Source: Hyphomonadaceae bacterium ML37 (GTDB taxonomy: Bacteria; Pseudomonadota; Alphaproteobacteria; Caulobacterales; Maricaulaceae). Taken from it: a stretch of 64,000 nucleotides of DNA. The position numbers were made by a program, and so were the translations under genes. The stretch spans positions 434,001 through 498,000 of the forward strand of contig CP091241.1 of NCBI GenBank assembly GCA_027627685.1. The letters run 5' to 3'. The notes beneath the pieces are model-generated. The model was given only the letters and a program-made list of their open reading frames with translations, made no database searches and was not told where the DNA came from. This document shows positions 17,301 through 24,458 of this stretch, piece by piece; position 1 is the first letter of the stretch; each line of letters begins with the position of its first letter.

Positions 17301-19270
17301 GCCTGACGACGGCCCGGATCGTTCATCAGGTCCACCAGGGCGCGTTCCAGAGCGCCTTCGTCTTCCTGATCGACCACCATGCCCAGGCCATTGTCTTTGA
17401 GATAGCCGATGGTGGCGGCGTCTGCCGGGCCATGGGCCAGAAGCACTGCGCCGGAGGCGAGGCACTCAGGCATTTTATTGGCCATGGAATAGCGCACATA
17501 GCGCAGCGTGGCCTCGTCGAAATTATAAGCGATGACCACCGCGTCCGCGCGGCGCAGCCATTCGCGGTAGACGTCCAGAGGGCGCGTCTCGTCGGTCACC
17601 GAGGTGAACTCAAAACCCGAAAAATCGTCCTTCGCCTCGCGCAGCCACCAGGGCTGGGTGTTGATCTCCAGCGATACGGCGTTTCCGGCTTTGCCAAGCC
17701 TCTCCACGGCGCGCGCCAGACGCAGGACGCTGGCGCGCTGCATGTTAGCGGCCAGTCCGCCGGCATAGCGGATACGCAAACGCCGCCCGGAGTGTGGCGC
17801 GCGCTCCGGCCAGTCGCTGATGCGCACGCCATTGGCCAGCGGTGTGAACGGAGCGCCGTAACGCGCTTCAAACGCCGAAGACATCGACTCGCAGATCGAC
17901 AGGCGCGCCTGGGCGTGTTCGAGCAGGAGGTTGAGGTCCGGCTCCAGAACGCGCCATTGCTCGGGATCGCGCTCGGCCAGATCGCGCGGCCAGTCATCCA
18001 TCACCCAGGCCACGACCGGCTTGCCAATCTCGTGCAGCAGGGACATCGCCAGGGAATGCAGCCACGGCATGTCAGGCACCGGGCGGTACAGCACCGCGTC
18101 GGCGTCAAAGCTCAGCGCGGCGTCGCGGGCCGCCTGTTCCGAGCAGGGCTTGGTGACGTATCCTCCAGACCCGTCCGGCTTCGACAGGGCGAGCCCGTCC
18201 TTGCCGTGACGCGCGATCTGCAAGAGCTGGTCCGCGGGCCAGCCGGCAAACAAATTGGCCTTGATCTCGCCGGTGGCGGTGCCGTTGGCGAACGGCGTCA
18301 TGTCGAGCATCAAAAGGCGCGGATAGCGTCGCAAATGGCCATTGGCCTTGACGTCTTCAGGCGAGCGCGCATGCGGAAACAGGTCGTGGAAAGGCCGCCG
18401 CTCGAACACCTCAAGCTGGCCGCCAATGCCGGCGTTGTAGATCATCTGGCCGGTGCCTTCGAGCGTCCGGCGCGCCTCGGTATAGGCTTCCACCATCTTG
18501 TCGACCTGCGGGTCGTGCCAGCGGAAGCCCTTGCCGAAATAGTTCGGATCGAAATGGTTCGGGTCATCGGACTTCATGTCCAGAACCCCGACCCCGTAAT
18601 CCTTGCTTTCCTTCGCGTCTTCAGGGATCGCGTAGCTGGCGTCGACGCCGATCAGGTAAATTTCCTCGAAGCCGAGATAGGCCGCGATCTGCATCATCGA
18701 GAAGGTGACAGTGCACCCCGTGTAGGTGATCTTGTCGGCTTCCATGGAGAAATCGAAGCCGTGCGGATAGCTTTTGCGCGGGCGGTGATTGTAGAAAACC
18801 GTGTCTTCATCGGCCTCGAACATATAGCCCAGATAAGCCGGGAACAGCTTGATCGGGCCCTTGAACTCGTTGATCCACGCGGCCCGGTCTTCGGCGACCA
18901 GATGGTCTTCGACCAGATAGAAGGTGGGCTTCCAGTCAAGATCCTTGGCTTTCAGGAAGAAGCCGTTCACCGCGAAGGTCACTTCGTCTTTCAGCACTGA
19001 CAGATCGGTTTCGTTCAGGCTGGGCCCGTTGCCGATCAGGAAGCAGCGCTTGCGCCCCTTGAACTGCTCGCGCAGCGCGCGCAGGCGCGGGCGATAAACC
19101 GCGTCGAGATCGTGTTTGTAGATCTGGATGACATGGCGGACGCCGCGGATCTTGTCCTCGAGCGGGATTTTTTCGGTGGGCAGATAGATCGGCGCCCGGC
19201 TTGGCAGTTTCGCCAGCAATTCCTGATATTCTTGCTCTTGCGACGTCATGCCCATCGAAAGCTGTGTCAT
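14369..19270 (-). CDS. Giant multidomain protein: DUF115/MptE-like domain, GT-B glycosyltransferase, TM hairpin, repeat coiled coil, sulfotransferase
   Basis: A single 1633-residue frame. Residues ~60-310 form a DUF115/MptE-like domain (FLIGNGPSLNETDL; YTGCTVTFSMMQIAAYLG), related to Maf flagellin glycosyltransferases. Residues ~315-680 are a GT-B transferase (DMTPFANGTATGEIKANL; GGLAANMQRASVLRLARA; the nucleotide-sugar end MANKMPECLASGAVLLAHGP). A Pro-rich linker follows (~685-770). Two hydrophobic helices (~800-818, ~826-847), flanked by Arg, form a hairpin with both ends cytoplasmic. Residues ~850-1385 are coiled coil, including six 37-residue repeats (958-1179). Residues ~1388-1633 are a sulfotransferase with a PAPS P-loop (GHHKCGSRFF) and a 3'-phosphate site (RIIRDPRQVLISNYF). 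Inferred role: making and sulfating a surface glycan or glycoprotein. A terminator-like hairpin separates it from upstream galE. Confidence 0.85.
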   Translation of the reverse strand: MTQLSMGMTSQEQEYQELLAKLPSRAPIYLPTEKIPLEDKIRGVRHVIQIYKHDLDAVYRPRLRALREQFKGRKRCFLIGNGPSLNETDLSVLKDEVTFAVNGFFLKAKDLDWKPTFYLVEDHLVAEDRAAWINEFKGPIKLFPAYLGYMFEADEDTVFYNHRPRKSYPHGFDFSMEADKITYTGCTVTFSMMQIAAYLGFEEIYLIGVDASYAIPEDAKESKDYGVGVLDMKSDDPNHFDPNYFGKGFRWHDPQVDKMVEAYTEARRTLEGTGQMIYNAGIGGQLEVFERRPFHDLFPHARSPEDVKANGHLRRYPRLLMLDMTPFANGTATGEIKANLFAGWPADQLLQIARHGKDGLALSKPDGSGGYVTKPCSEQAARDAALSFDADAVLYRPVPDMPWLHSLAMSLLHEIGKPVVAWVMDDWPRDLAERDPEQWRVLEPDLNLLLEHAQARLSICESMSSAFEARYGAPFTPLANGVRISDWPERAPHSGRRLRIRYAGGLAANMQRASVLRLARAVERLGKAGNAVSLEINTQPWWLREAKDDFSGFEFTSVTDETRPLDVYREWLRRADAVVIAYNFDEATLRYVRYSMANKMPECLASGAVLLAHGPADAATIGYLKDNGLGMVVDQEDEGALERALVDLMNDPGRRQALGRAARTFAFENHNLDTLQETLRQLVVDASASGAGGLPKPVRRTQPDTPPPPRPSDVHVLHQETPAPQRPVQGSAPDKRPAQEREMSGHADRTVVEPAGLTPPRPPLSRPWYAPAGDALRRLAPGLFPTLQNTRRTLWRAGGSTLLAIAGLAALAALAFAALGPGLLGSRLVLAGALLGASLLIGLGALGWRLRRAVQTLSAENRRLADDIARIHELAAGRERRVERLVNDQRDFDDRLVQYGGAQARSTRDLEDRLIALNDEQLRTVKTLKVQISRTGETLKGEIARSGEAARLDAEAVLRAQLTRLEARQARAAQALKEEIAQAGLAARSGAEDTLRAELARLEAEQIRTADLLKDEIVRASEAARAGAESDLRAELAKLEAEQARTADSLKDEIARASEAAQSRSAAELRGELERLEGEQAQTANALKEEIARAAQSARSGAQTDLRGELARLETQQARAAELLKEEIARASQAAQSGAEAPLRAELGRLEAEQARIANALKGQIAEAGRNALIGGEAALRAELSALEARLSDDNSAKATALRDELASLQAALEQKLSARAAVTTASFGRAAQAAKQREAELREQIEAMQQALKRAEAEALSAHSAATQGDNALREELKAIRQGLEQRLRAEVDEATAESIGRLTERFEAVAMTAGESDAKLRREIDTLRSILDADVKAPLAALQTTSKQALEIATGTQKTVSTFRKTGTMLQERVTAAERQIGAIKYPDAPDVFVFFGHHKCGSRFFRNEVFGRIAESTGARVRSYKIANPPHHYSRLDDLDLPNIDFSDLGQNGRDVVLFANATQRSLDKIRRTAGDWRGLRIIRDPRQVLISNYFHHKGDHHTELNGWVWDQLKQDKPILNELSKEDGILYELDNISKHVIEDLLLAPFDDERVLTLRLEDFAARPAAHLEQIARFLNVPDVAGIDLASTHANPGSSPWPQNFTSRIREAFKERYGQALIDLGYEEDMDW
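15734..16399 (-). repeat. Six in-frame tandem 111-bp (37-residue) coiled-coil repeats
   Basis: Six consecutive units of exactly 111 bases inside the giant gene each encode a 37-residue segment. The pattern is LRAELxRLEAEQARxAxxLK, then EEIARAxxAARSGAExx. No unit has an insertion or deletion. A diverged seventh start (LRAELSALEARL) follows at 15733. Units differ in sequence, so these are old duplications rather than a fresh expansion. Confidence 0.9.
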
Positions 19271-19297
19271 CTGGCTCTACACGTCCTTCATCGGATC

Positions 19298-19322
19298 AAA
19301 AAAACCGGCCCGCCGGGCGGGG
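19298..19322 (-). terminator. Terminator-like hairpin downstream of galE
   Basis: Read on the minus strand, a very G/C-rich hairpin-forming stretch (CCCGCCCGGCGGGCCGG) is followed by seven T. It lies between the galE stop and the start of the giant gene, so it would partly uncouple the two. Confidence 0.55.
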
Positions 19323-19401
19323 TGTGTCTGCAAGTGGTGTGGGCGTCAGTCTTGAATGCGTCATCTGGTCCGGCGCCAGGCGCCCGGCCGCTTCAGGCGT
19401 T

Positions 19402-20391
19402 TCATATTACACTCCGCTCGCGCAGCGCCTGCTCCCAGGCCCATGCCGAAGCGACAATGCCCGTCAGATCATCGTGGCGCGGCGCCCAGCCCAGTTCGCG
19501 CTTCAGACGGTCTGCGCCGGCGACGATCGCAGCCGGGTCGCCTGGACGGCGCCCCGTTTCGCGCACCTCGAAATCGACCCCCGAGACGGCTTTGACCGTA
19601 TCGATCACTTCGCGCACGCTGGCGCCGCGCCCATAGCCGCAATTGAGCGTGACGCTGCCATGTCCGGCGCGCAAGCGGGCGAGCACCATGGCGTGGGCGT
19701 CCACCAGATCACTCACATGAATATAGTCGCGTACGCAGGTCCCGTCACGCGTGGGATAATCGGTCCCGAACAGATCCAGGCGCTCGCGCAGCCCCAGGGC
19801 CGCCTGGCAGGCCGCCTTGATCAGATGGGTGGCTCTTGCGGTGGACTGGCCGGCGCGGCCCTGCGGGTCGGCGCCCGCCACGTTGAAATAGCGCAGGACC
19901 CCGAACTCCATCGCGCCGGCGGCTGCAGTGTCGGCCAGCATCCACTCGGTCATCAGCTTGGAGCGGCCATAGGGCGAAAGCGGCGCCAGGGGCGCGTCCT
20001 CGCTCACCGGTTCGTCGCCCGCCATGCCGTAAACCGCCGCGGTGGAGGAGAAGATGAAACGGGTCACGCCACAGGCTGCCGCCGCGTCGATGAGATTGCG
20101 CGAGGCGGCGGTGTTGTTGGCGTAGTAGCTCAGCGGATCAGCGACAGAGTCCGGCACCACCACTGATCCAGCGAAATGGATGATGTCGGTGATGGCGTGT
20201 TCTGCGATAAGTCTGGAAACAAGCGCCATGTCCCCGGCGTCGCCGCGCACAAAAGTGGCGCGCTTGTCCACCGCCCAGTCAAATCCGGTGACCAGATTGT
20301 CCAGAACAGTCACGCGCTCGCCTGCATCAAGCAGGGCCAGCGTCATGTGGGCGCCGATATAGCCTGCGCCGCCTGTCACCAGAACAGTCAT
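19402..20391 (-). CDS. galE: UDP-glucose 4-epimerase
   Basis: An extended SDR enzyme of 329 residues that interconverts UDP-glucose and UDP-galactose with bound NAD. The N-terminus MTVLVTGGAGYIGAHM is the NAD-binding glycine motif. The catalytic Ser/Tyr/Lys are in FIFSSTAAVYG and SPYGRSKLMTEW (YxxxK), and HVSDLVDAHAM and NCGYGRGASVREVI are family motifs. GGGGGACGG precedes the chosen ATG; the frame runs further upstream without support. It lies upstream of the giant glycosyltransferase-sulfotransferase on the same strand and probably supplies UDP-galactose for surface glycans. Confidence 0.95.
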   Translation of the reverse strand: MTVLVTGGAGYIGAHMTLALLDAGERVTVLDNLVTGFDWAVDKRATFVRGDAGDMALVSRLIAEHAITDIIHFAGSVVVPDSVADPLSYYANNTAASRNLIDAAAACGVTRFIFSSTAAVYGMAGDEPVSEDAPLAPLSPYGRSKLMTEWMLADTAAAGAMEFGVLRYFNVAGADPQGRAGQSTARATHLIKAACQAALGLRERLDLFGTDYPTRDGTCVRDYIHVSDLVDAHAMVLARLRAGHGSVTLNCGYGRGASVREVIDTVKAVSGVDFEVRETGRRPGDPAAIVAGADRLKRELGWAPRHDDLTGIVASAWAWEQALRERSVI

Positions 20392-20555
20392 CCGTCCCCC
20401 AGTTTCGCCCCCCCCGGGCGGCCTGCCTGCGTGCAAGCGGGCCGTTCAGCCTGCTTGGTAACGCCCATCGTACAAGGGTTCAAGCCGGAATGCGCCCGGT
20501 GGCGGACCGGTGTACAGAACACGCGTCTGATGGTCTGGTGCGGGCAGCAGGAATC

Positions 20556-20631
<76 letters not shown>

Positions 20632-20647
20632 GTTCCAGAGGCGCGAT

Positions 20648-20676
20648 CGGATACGGAGGCGCCCCTGTGTTGTCAA
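20648..20676 (-). promoter_or_regulatory. Promoter of tRNA-Ala
   Basis: On the minus strand a perfect TTGACA is followed after exactly 17 bases by TATCCG, ending 16 bases before the mature tRNA 5' end. Position, spacing and the strong -35 fit a sigma-70 promoter for a stable RNA. Confidence 0.7.
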
Positions 20677-20770
20677 GCGCGCCCGCCAGCGCCGCGCCCG
20701 CCTTGCAGGCTGCGCGCGCGCCGGGTAAGGCAGGACCGGCAAGGCCGCTTCGCCCCGCCAAGGAGGCTCC

Positions 20771-21076
20771 ATGACATTCGGACAGGCGCTGATCGCCTAT
20801 TTTATTCACCCGGTGCTGACGCTTCTGGTGATTGTGGTTTTCGTCAATGTGATCCTGACCTGGCTGGTCGGGTTCAACGTGGTCAATCCGCGCAATCAGC
20901 TTGTCAACATGATCGGGCGGGCTACCGAGGCGATCACCGCGCCGCTGCTCAATCCGATTCGGCGCGTGCTGCCGTCGCTGGGCGGGATGGATTTCTCGCC
21001 GCTGGTGCTCTTGCTGATCATTTTCTTCGTGCGCGACTGGCTGGTTATGGGCCTGCTTTGGAACGCGCTGGGCTGA
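20771..21076 (+). CDS. YggT family membrane protein
   Basis: A 101-residue integral membrane protein of the YggT family with two hydrophobic blocks: residues ~8-35 (IHPVLTLLVIVVFVNVILTWLV) and ~78-98 (VLLLIIFFVRDWLVMGLL). Between them is the conserved amphipathic stretch NPIRRVLPSLGGMDFSPLV. The family is implicated in osmotic or potassium stress tolerance and, in some bacteria, in division-related functions; the exact role is unknown. AAGGAGG precedes the ATG. It sits 46 bases upstream of folD on the same strand, so the two are probably one transcript. Confidence 0.92.
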   Translation: MTFGQALIAYFIHPVLTLLVIVVFVNVILTWLVGFNVVNPRNQLVNMIGRATEAITAPLLNPIRRVLPSLGGMDFSPLVLLLIIFFVRDWLVMGLLWNALG

Positions 21077-21122
21077 CGGCGCGCTTGACGCACGCCGGGG
21101 CTCCGGTCCATGAGCGCGCGCC

Positions 21123-22064
21123 ATGACCCAAACTGATCCGATCCTGCGGCCTTCGGGCCGGCGCGCCGTGCTGATAGACGGCAAGGCCGCCGCATCTGAA
21201 GTTGACGCCGCCGCCCGGGAGTGCGCGCTGGCGCTGGCTGAGCGGCTGGGCCGCAAGCCGTGCCTGGCCGTGGTGCTTGTGGGCGAGGATTCGGCCAGCC
21301 AGGTCTATGTGCGCAACAAGATCCGCCGCACCGAGGCCGCCGGTATGACCTCGCTGGAGCATCGCTTGCCTGCCTCGGTGAGCCAGGACGAAGTGCTGGC
21401 GTTGGTGGCGCGTCTCAATGCGGATGCGGGCGTGGACGGCATTCTGGTCCAGCTGCCGCTGCCTGACGGTCTCGACGACACGGCCGTGGTGCAGGCCATT
21501 GATCCGGCCAAGGATGTGGACGGGCTCACCGCCGCCAGCGCGGGCGCGCTGGTGCTGGGCGCGCCGGGCCTGCGCCCGTGCACGCCGTCCGGCTGCGTCT
21601 ATCTGGCGCGCCGGGCACTGGGTGATCTGTCCGGGCGCCATGTGGTGGTGATAGGGCGCTCCATCCTGGTCGGCAAGCCGGCCGCGCTCCTCTTCCTTCA
21701 AGCAGATTGCACCGTGACGCTGGCTCATTCGCGCACCCGCGACCTGCCGGCTCTGACGCGTCAGGCAGATATTCTGGTCGCCGCCGCCGGGCGGGCGGGC
21801 ATGGTCTGGGCGGACTGGATCAAGCCTGGCGCAACGGTGATTGATGTCGGCATCAATCGGGTCGACGGCCCGGACGGGACCAGCCGCCTGGCGGGCGATG
21901 TCGATTTTGAGGCGGCGCTGGATATAGCAGGCTTCATCACGCCTGTGCCCGGCGGGGTGGGGCCGATGACCATCGCGATGCTGCTGATCAACACTCTGGC
22001 CGCCGCCGCCCGGCGTGCGGGCCTCGCGCTGCCGGAGGGAGCGGCGCGCGTGCTCACGCCTTAA
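21123..22064 (+). CDS. folD: Bifunctional methylenetetrahydrofolate dehydrogenase / methenyl-THF cyclohydrolase
   Basis: FolD interconverts 5,10-methylene-, methenyl- and 10-formyl-THF, feeding purine, fMet and one-carbon metabolism. At 313 residues it is slightly long. The catalytic Tyr/Lys are in [17 protein letters not shown] (Y-x3-K). [10 protein letters not shown] and the active-site block [10 protein letters not shown] follow. NADP binding uses [18 protein letters not shown], and the end [19 protein letters not shown] is diagnostic. The stop codon lies inside a CtrA-type box that precedes the next gene. Confidence 0.96.
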   Translation: MTQTDPILRPSGRRAVLIDGKAAASEVDAAARECALALAERLGRKPCLAVVLVGEDSASQVYVRNKIRRTEAAGMTSLEHRLPASVSQDEVLALVARLNADAGVDGILVQLPLPDGLDDTAVVQAIDPAKDVDGLTAASAGALVLGAPGLRPCTPSGCVYLARRALGDLSGRHVVVIGRSILVGKPAALLFLQADCTVTLAHSRTRDLPALTRQADILVAAAGRAGMVWADWIKPGATVIDVGINRVDGPDGTSRLAGDVDFEAALDIAGFITPVPGGVGPMTIAMLLINTLAAAARRAGLALPEGAARVLTP

Positions 22065-22075
22065 CGTCCCCTTAA
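22061..22075 (+). promoter_or_regulatory. CtrA binding box (TTAA-N7-TTAA)
   Basis: TTAACGTCCCCTTAA is a perfect full CtrA site: two TTAA half-sites exactly seven bases apart. It overlaps the folD stop codon and lies about 43 bases upstream of the receiver-protein start, a position compatible with promoter control by the master regulator CtrA. Confidence 0.6.
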
Positions 22076-22117
22076 GCCTGTGAGCATACCGCTATTCATA
22101 AGTTGGAGGAGGCGCCT

Positions 22118-22534
22118 GTGTCCCCGGATCTGAACGTGCTGCATGTCGAGGACGACTTCGCGGACGCCATGCTGCTGCAGCAGGCGCTGCGCGATGCAGG
22201 GGCCTATGCGTTCAATTTCGAAGTGGTGCGCACTCTGCGCGATGCGGGCTTCAAGCTCCAGAGGCGCGCATACGACCTGATCATCGCCGACCTGCGCCTG
22301 CCTGATTCGACGGACCCGAACGAAACCGTCGGCCTTCTGCAAAAGCACGCCGGCGAAGCGCCGATTCTGGTGCTCAGCGGGTCGGTCGGCCTCGATGCCG
22401 AGAAAATCGGCTCGGACATCACCCTGCTGGACAAGAATCTCTATTTTGACGGCCGCGCCTCGAAGCGCAGCGCCGAATTGCTCAGCCAGGTGCTGGATGC
22501 TGCGACACGCGACCGCGACGCGTTGATGCTCTAG
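22118..22534 (+). CDS. Single-domain response regulator
   Basis: A 138-residue receiver domain with no output domain. The acidic pocket is in LNVLHVEDDFADAMLL, the phosphoacceptor Asp in LIIADLRLPDS, the switch Ser in ILVLSGSVG and the conserved Lys in LLDKNLYF. Such stand-alone receivers act as phosphorelay shuttles or allosteric partners. A GTG start is chosen because GGAGGAG lies immediately upstream. A full CtrA box precedes the gene, suggesting cell-cycle control. A PAS histidine kinase 0.8 kb downstream on the opposite strand is a possible partner; that link is inference. Confidence 0.88.
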   Translation: MSPDLNVLHVEDDFADAMLLQQALRDAGAYAFNFEVVRTLRDAGFKLQRRAYDLIIADLRLPDSTDPNETVGLLQKHAGEAPILVLSGSVGLDAEKIGSDITLLDKNLYFDGRASKRSAELLSQVLDAATRDRDALML

Positions 22535-22573
22535 CCGCTGGATGGCTGGACCCGCAGCCCTAGCTGATGCGCC

Positions 22574-23332
22574 ATGAGCGTGTCCCTCACCTCCTTCCCA
22601 AAGAACTACCGCGCGCTAGTGTTCGGCGCCGGCGGCGGGCTTGGCGGCGCGTTTGTACGCGCGCTGGCCGCCGATCCGCGATGCGCAGCCGTGTTCGCGG
22701 TCTCGCGCCGCCTGATGGACATTCCCGGCGCGACCGCGCTGCAGGCTGACTTCAATGAGCCCGCCAGCATCGCTGCAGCTGCCGAAGCGGCAGGCGCCGG
22801 CGGTCCGCTGCATCTGGTGATCACGGCGACCGGGATCTTGCATGACGGCGCGGACCTGCAGCCGGAGAAATCCTGGCGCGACCTGGACGCAGACCGGCTG
22901 GCGCAGGTGATGCGCATCAACGTGATCGGGCCGTCGCTTGTCGCCCGCCATACGCTGGACCGCCTGGCGCGAGGCTCGCGTGACGCGCCGGACAAGGCTG
23001 TCTGGGCGGCGCTCTCGGCGCGGGTGGGGTCGATCAGCGACAACCGGCTGGGCGGCTGGCACGGCTATCGCGCGTCCAAGGCGGCGCTCAACCAGATGAT
23101 CCGCACCCTGTCGGTGGAGCTGGCGCGCAAGGCGCCCGGCGCCGCCTGTATCGGCCTGCATCCCGGCACGGTGGACACGGGACTGTCCAAACCGTTTCAG
23201 CGCAATGTGCCCGACGGCAAGCTGTTCACCCCGGAATATTCAGCCGCGAAATTGCTGGGCGTGATCGACGCGATCGGGCCGGCGGACAGCGGTCAGGTGT
23301 TCGACTGGGCCGGCGCGCGGATCGATCCCTAG
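22574..23332 (+). CDS. SDR family oxidoreductase (C-factor-like)
   Basis: A short-chain dehydrogenase/reductase of 252 residues. The NAD(P) motif GAGGGLGGAFVRAL is near residues 18-31. VITATGIL is the equivalent of the NNAG segment. The catalytic residues are Ser in ALSARVGSISDN and Tyr/Lys in GYRASKAALNQM. The ending with LHPGTVDTGLSKPFQ resembles the CsgA/C-factor and sniffer-carbonyl-reductase branch. The substrate is unknown. It follows the receiver gene by 39 bases on the same strand and its stop codon overlaps the stop of the convergent histidine kinase. Confidence 0.9.
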   Translation: MSVSLTSFPKNYRALVFGAGGGLGGAFVRALAADPRCAAVFAVSRRLMDIPGATALQADFNEPASIAAAAEAAGAGGPLHLVITATGILHDGADLQPEKSWRDLDADRLAQVMRINVIGPSLVARHTLDRLARGSRDAPDKAVWAALSARVGSISDNRLGGWHGYRASKAALNQMIRTLSVELARKAPGAACIGLHPGTVDTGLSKPFQRNVPDGKLFTPEYSAAKLLGVIDAIGPADSGQVFDWAGARIDP

Positions 23333-24288
23333 GCGGCCGCGTCCGCCCGGTCGGGCAGGGTGAAGTGGAAGCGTGCGCCGAAACAGGGCTCGGTATCCAC
23401 CCAGATGCGTCCGCCATGGCGCTCCACCGCCTGCTGGCAAATCGCCAGGCCAATGCCGGTGCCGGCGTAGGCCTCTCGCGTCTGCAGCCGCTGAAACGGC
23501 GCGAACACCTTGTCGGAAAAGCGCGGGTCAAACCCGATGCCGTCATCGGCCACGGTGATGCGCCAGGCCTCGCTGTCGCGCTCGGCGCGCACCACCACGC
23601 GCACATGGGCGCCCTTGCGGTATTTGAGCGCATTGGTCAGCAGGTTCTGGAACAGAAGCCGCATCAGGGTGAGGTCGGCGCGCACGGTGGGCAACGGACC
23701 GCATTCGATCTCGGCGCGCGCCTCGGACACCATCAGGCTGAGTTCATCCAGCGTGGTCTCCAGAAGCGCGTTCAAATCCACCGTCTCGAGGGTCATTTCG
23801 CGATTGGACGTGCGCGAATAGGCCAGCAAATCATCGATCAGCCGGCGCATGCGCTGGGCGGCGTCCACCAGATAGGCCAGGCTCTGACGGCCATCGGCGT
23901 CGAGCTGGTCCTCATAGCGCCGCGCCAGAAGGCTGGCGAAGGCGGAAATTTTGCGCAAAGGCTCCTGCAGATCGTGGGAGGCGACGGTGGCGAACCGGTC
24001 CAGCTCCCGGTTGGAGCGTTCCAGCGCGGCGGCGTGCTGCTCCAGCGCCCGCGGCGCCGCGAAGGCCATTTCAAGCCCGTCCGGCCCGGTGCGCCGTGTG
24101 AAATCCGGCGCCGCCTCGTCCAGAGCGCGGCCGGTCCATGGACCCGGTCCATAGGCGGCGGCGAACGCCGCGTTGACGGCGGTGATCGCCCCGCGCGCAT
24201 CCAGCACGGCGGCCGGATCGGGCAGCGTGTCGAACACCGCCCGCCAGGTCAGGCCGGTCTGGGGCGTATCCGCTGACGCGTCAGGCAT
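23329..24288 (-). CDS. PAS-domain sensor histidine kinase
   Basis: A soluble kinase of 319 residues. An N-terminal PAS-like domain (~14-70: [22 protein letters not shown]) leads into a short coiled coil and HisKA with the phosphorylated His in [13 protein letters not shown]. The HATPase_c domain has the N box ([16 protein letters not shown]), the G1 box [10 protein letters not shown], the F box FAPFQRLQ and the G2 box [18 protein letters not shown]. It has no transmembrane segment, so the signal is cytoplasmic. It is similar to phytochrome-type and HWE-neighbour kinases in lacking long linkers. It is orphaned from a DNA-binding regulator; the single-domain receiver at 22118 is a candidate partner. 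Confidence 0.92.
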   Translation of the reverse strand: MPDASADTPQTGLTWRAVFDTLPDPAAVLDARGAITAVNAAFAAAYGPGPWTGRALDEAAPDFTRRTGPDGLEMAFAAPRALEQHAAALERSNRELDRFATVASHDLQEPLRKISAFASLLARRYEDQLDADGRQSLAYLVDAAQRMRRLIDDLLAYSRTSNREMTLETVDLNALLETTLDELSLMVSEARAEIECGPLPTVRADLTLMRLLFQNLLTNALKYRKGAHVRVVVRAERDSEAWRITVADDGIGFDPRFSDKVFAPFQRLQTREAYAGTGIGLAICQQAVERHGGRIWVDTEPCFGARFHFTLPDRADAAA

Positions 24289-24458
24289 GGCGCATACCCG
24301 TGGGGCTGTGCGAATCGGACATGGGCGGCAGTATACTGCTAATGTATGCGGCGCTGTCGCGTGCCCGGGTCATGGGCGCCGCGCGCGCTGGCCATGGCCA
24401 TACGAGGCGGTATGCTGCGCGCCGAGTGTTCCGCTGGCCTTTTTCAGGATTTTACGCC

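Noticed and set aside
17117-19000. 627-codon frame on the plus strand
   Set aside because: It lies inside the giant glycosyltransferase-sulfotransferase gene on the opposite strand and shows no recognisable domain.
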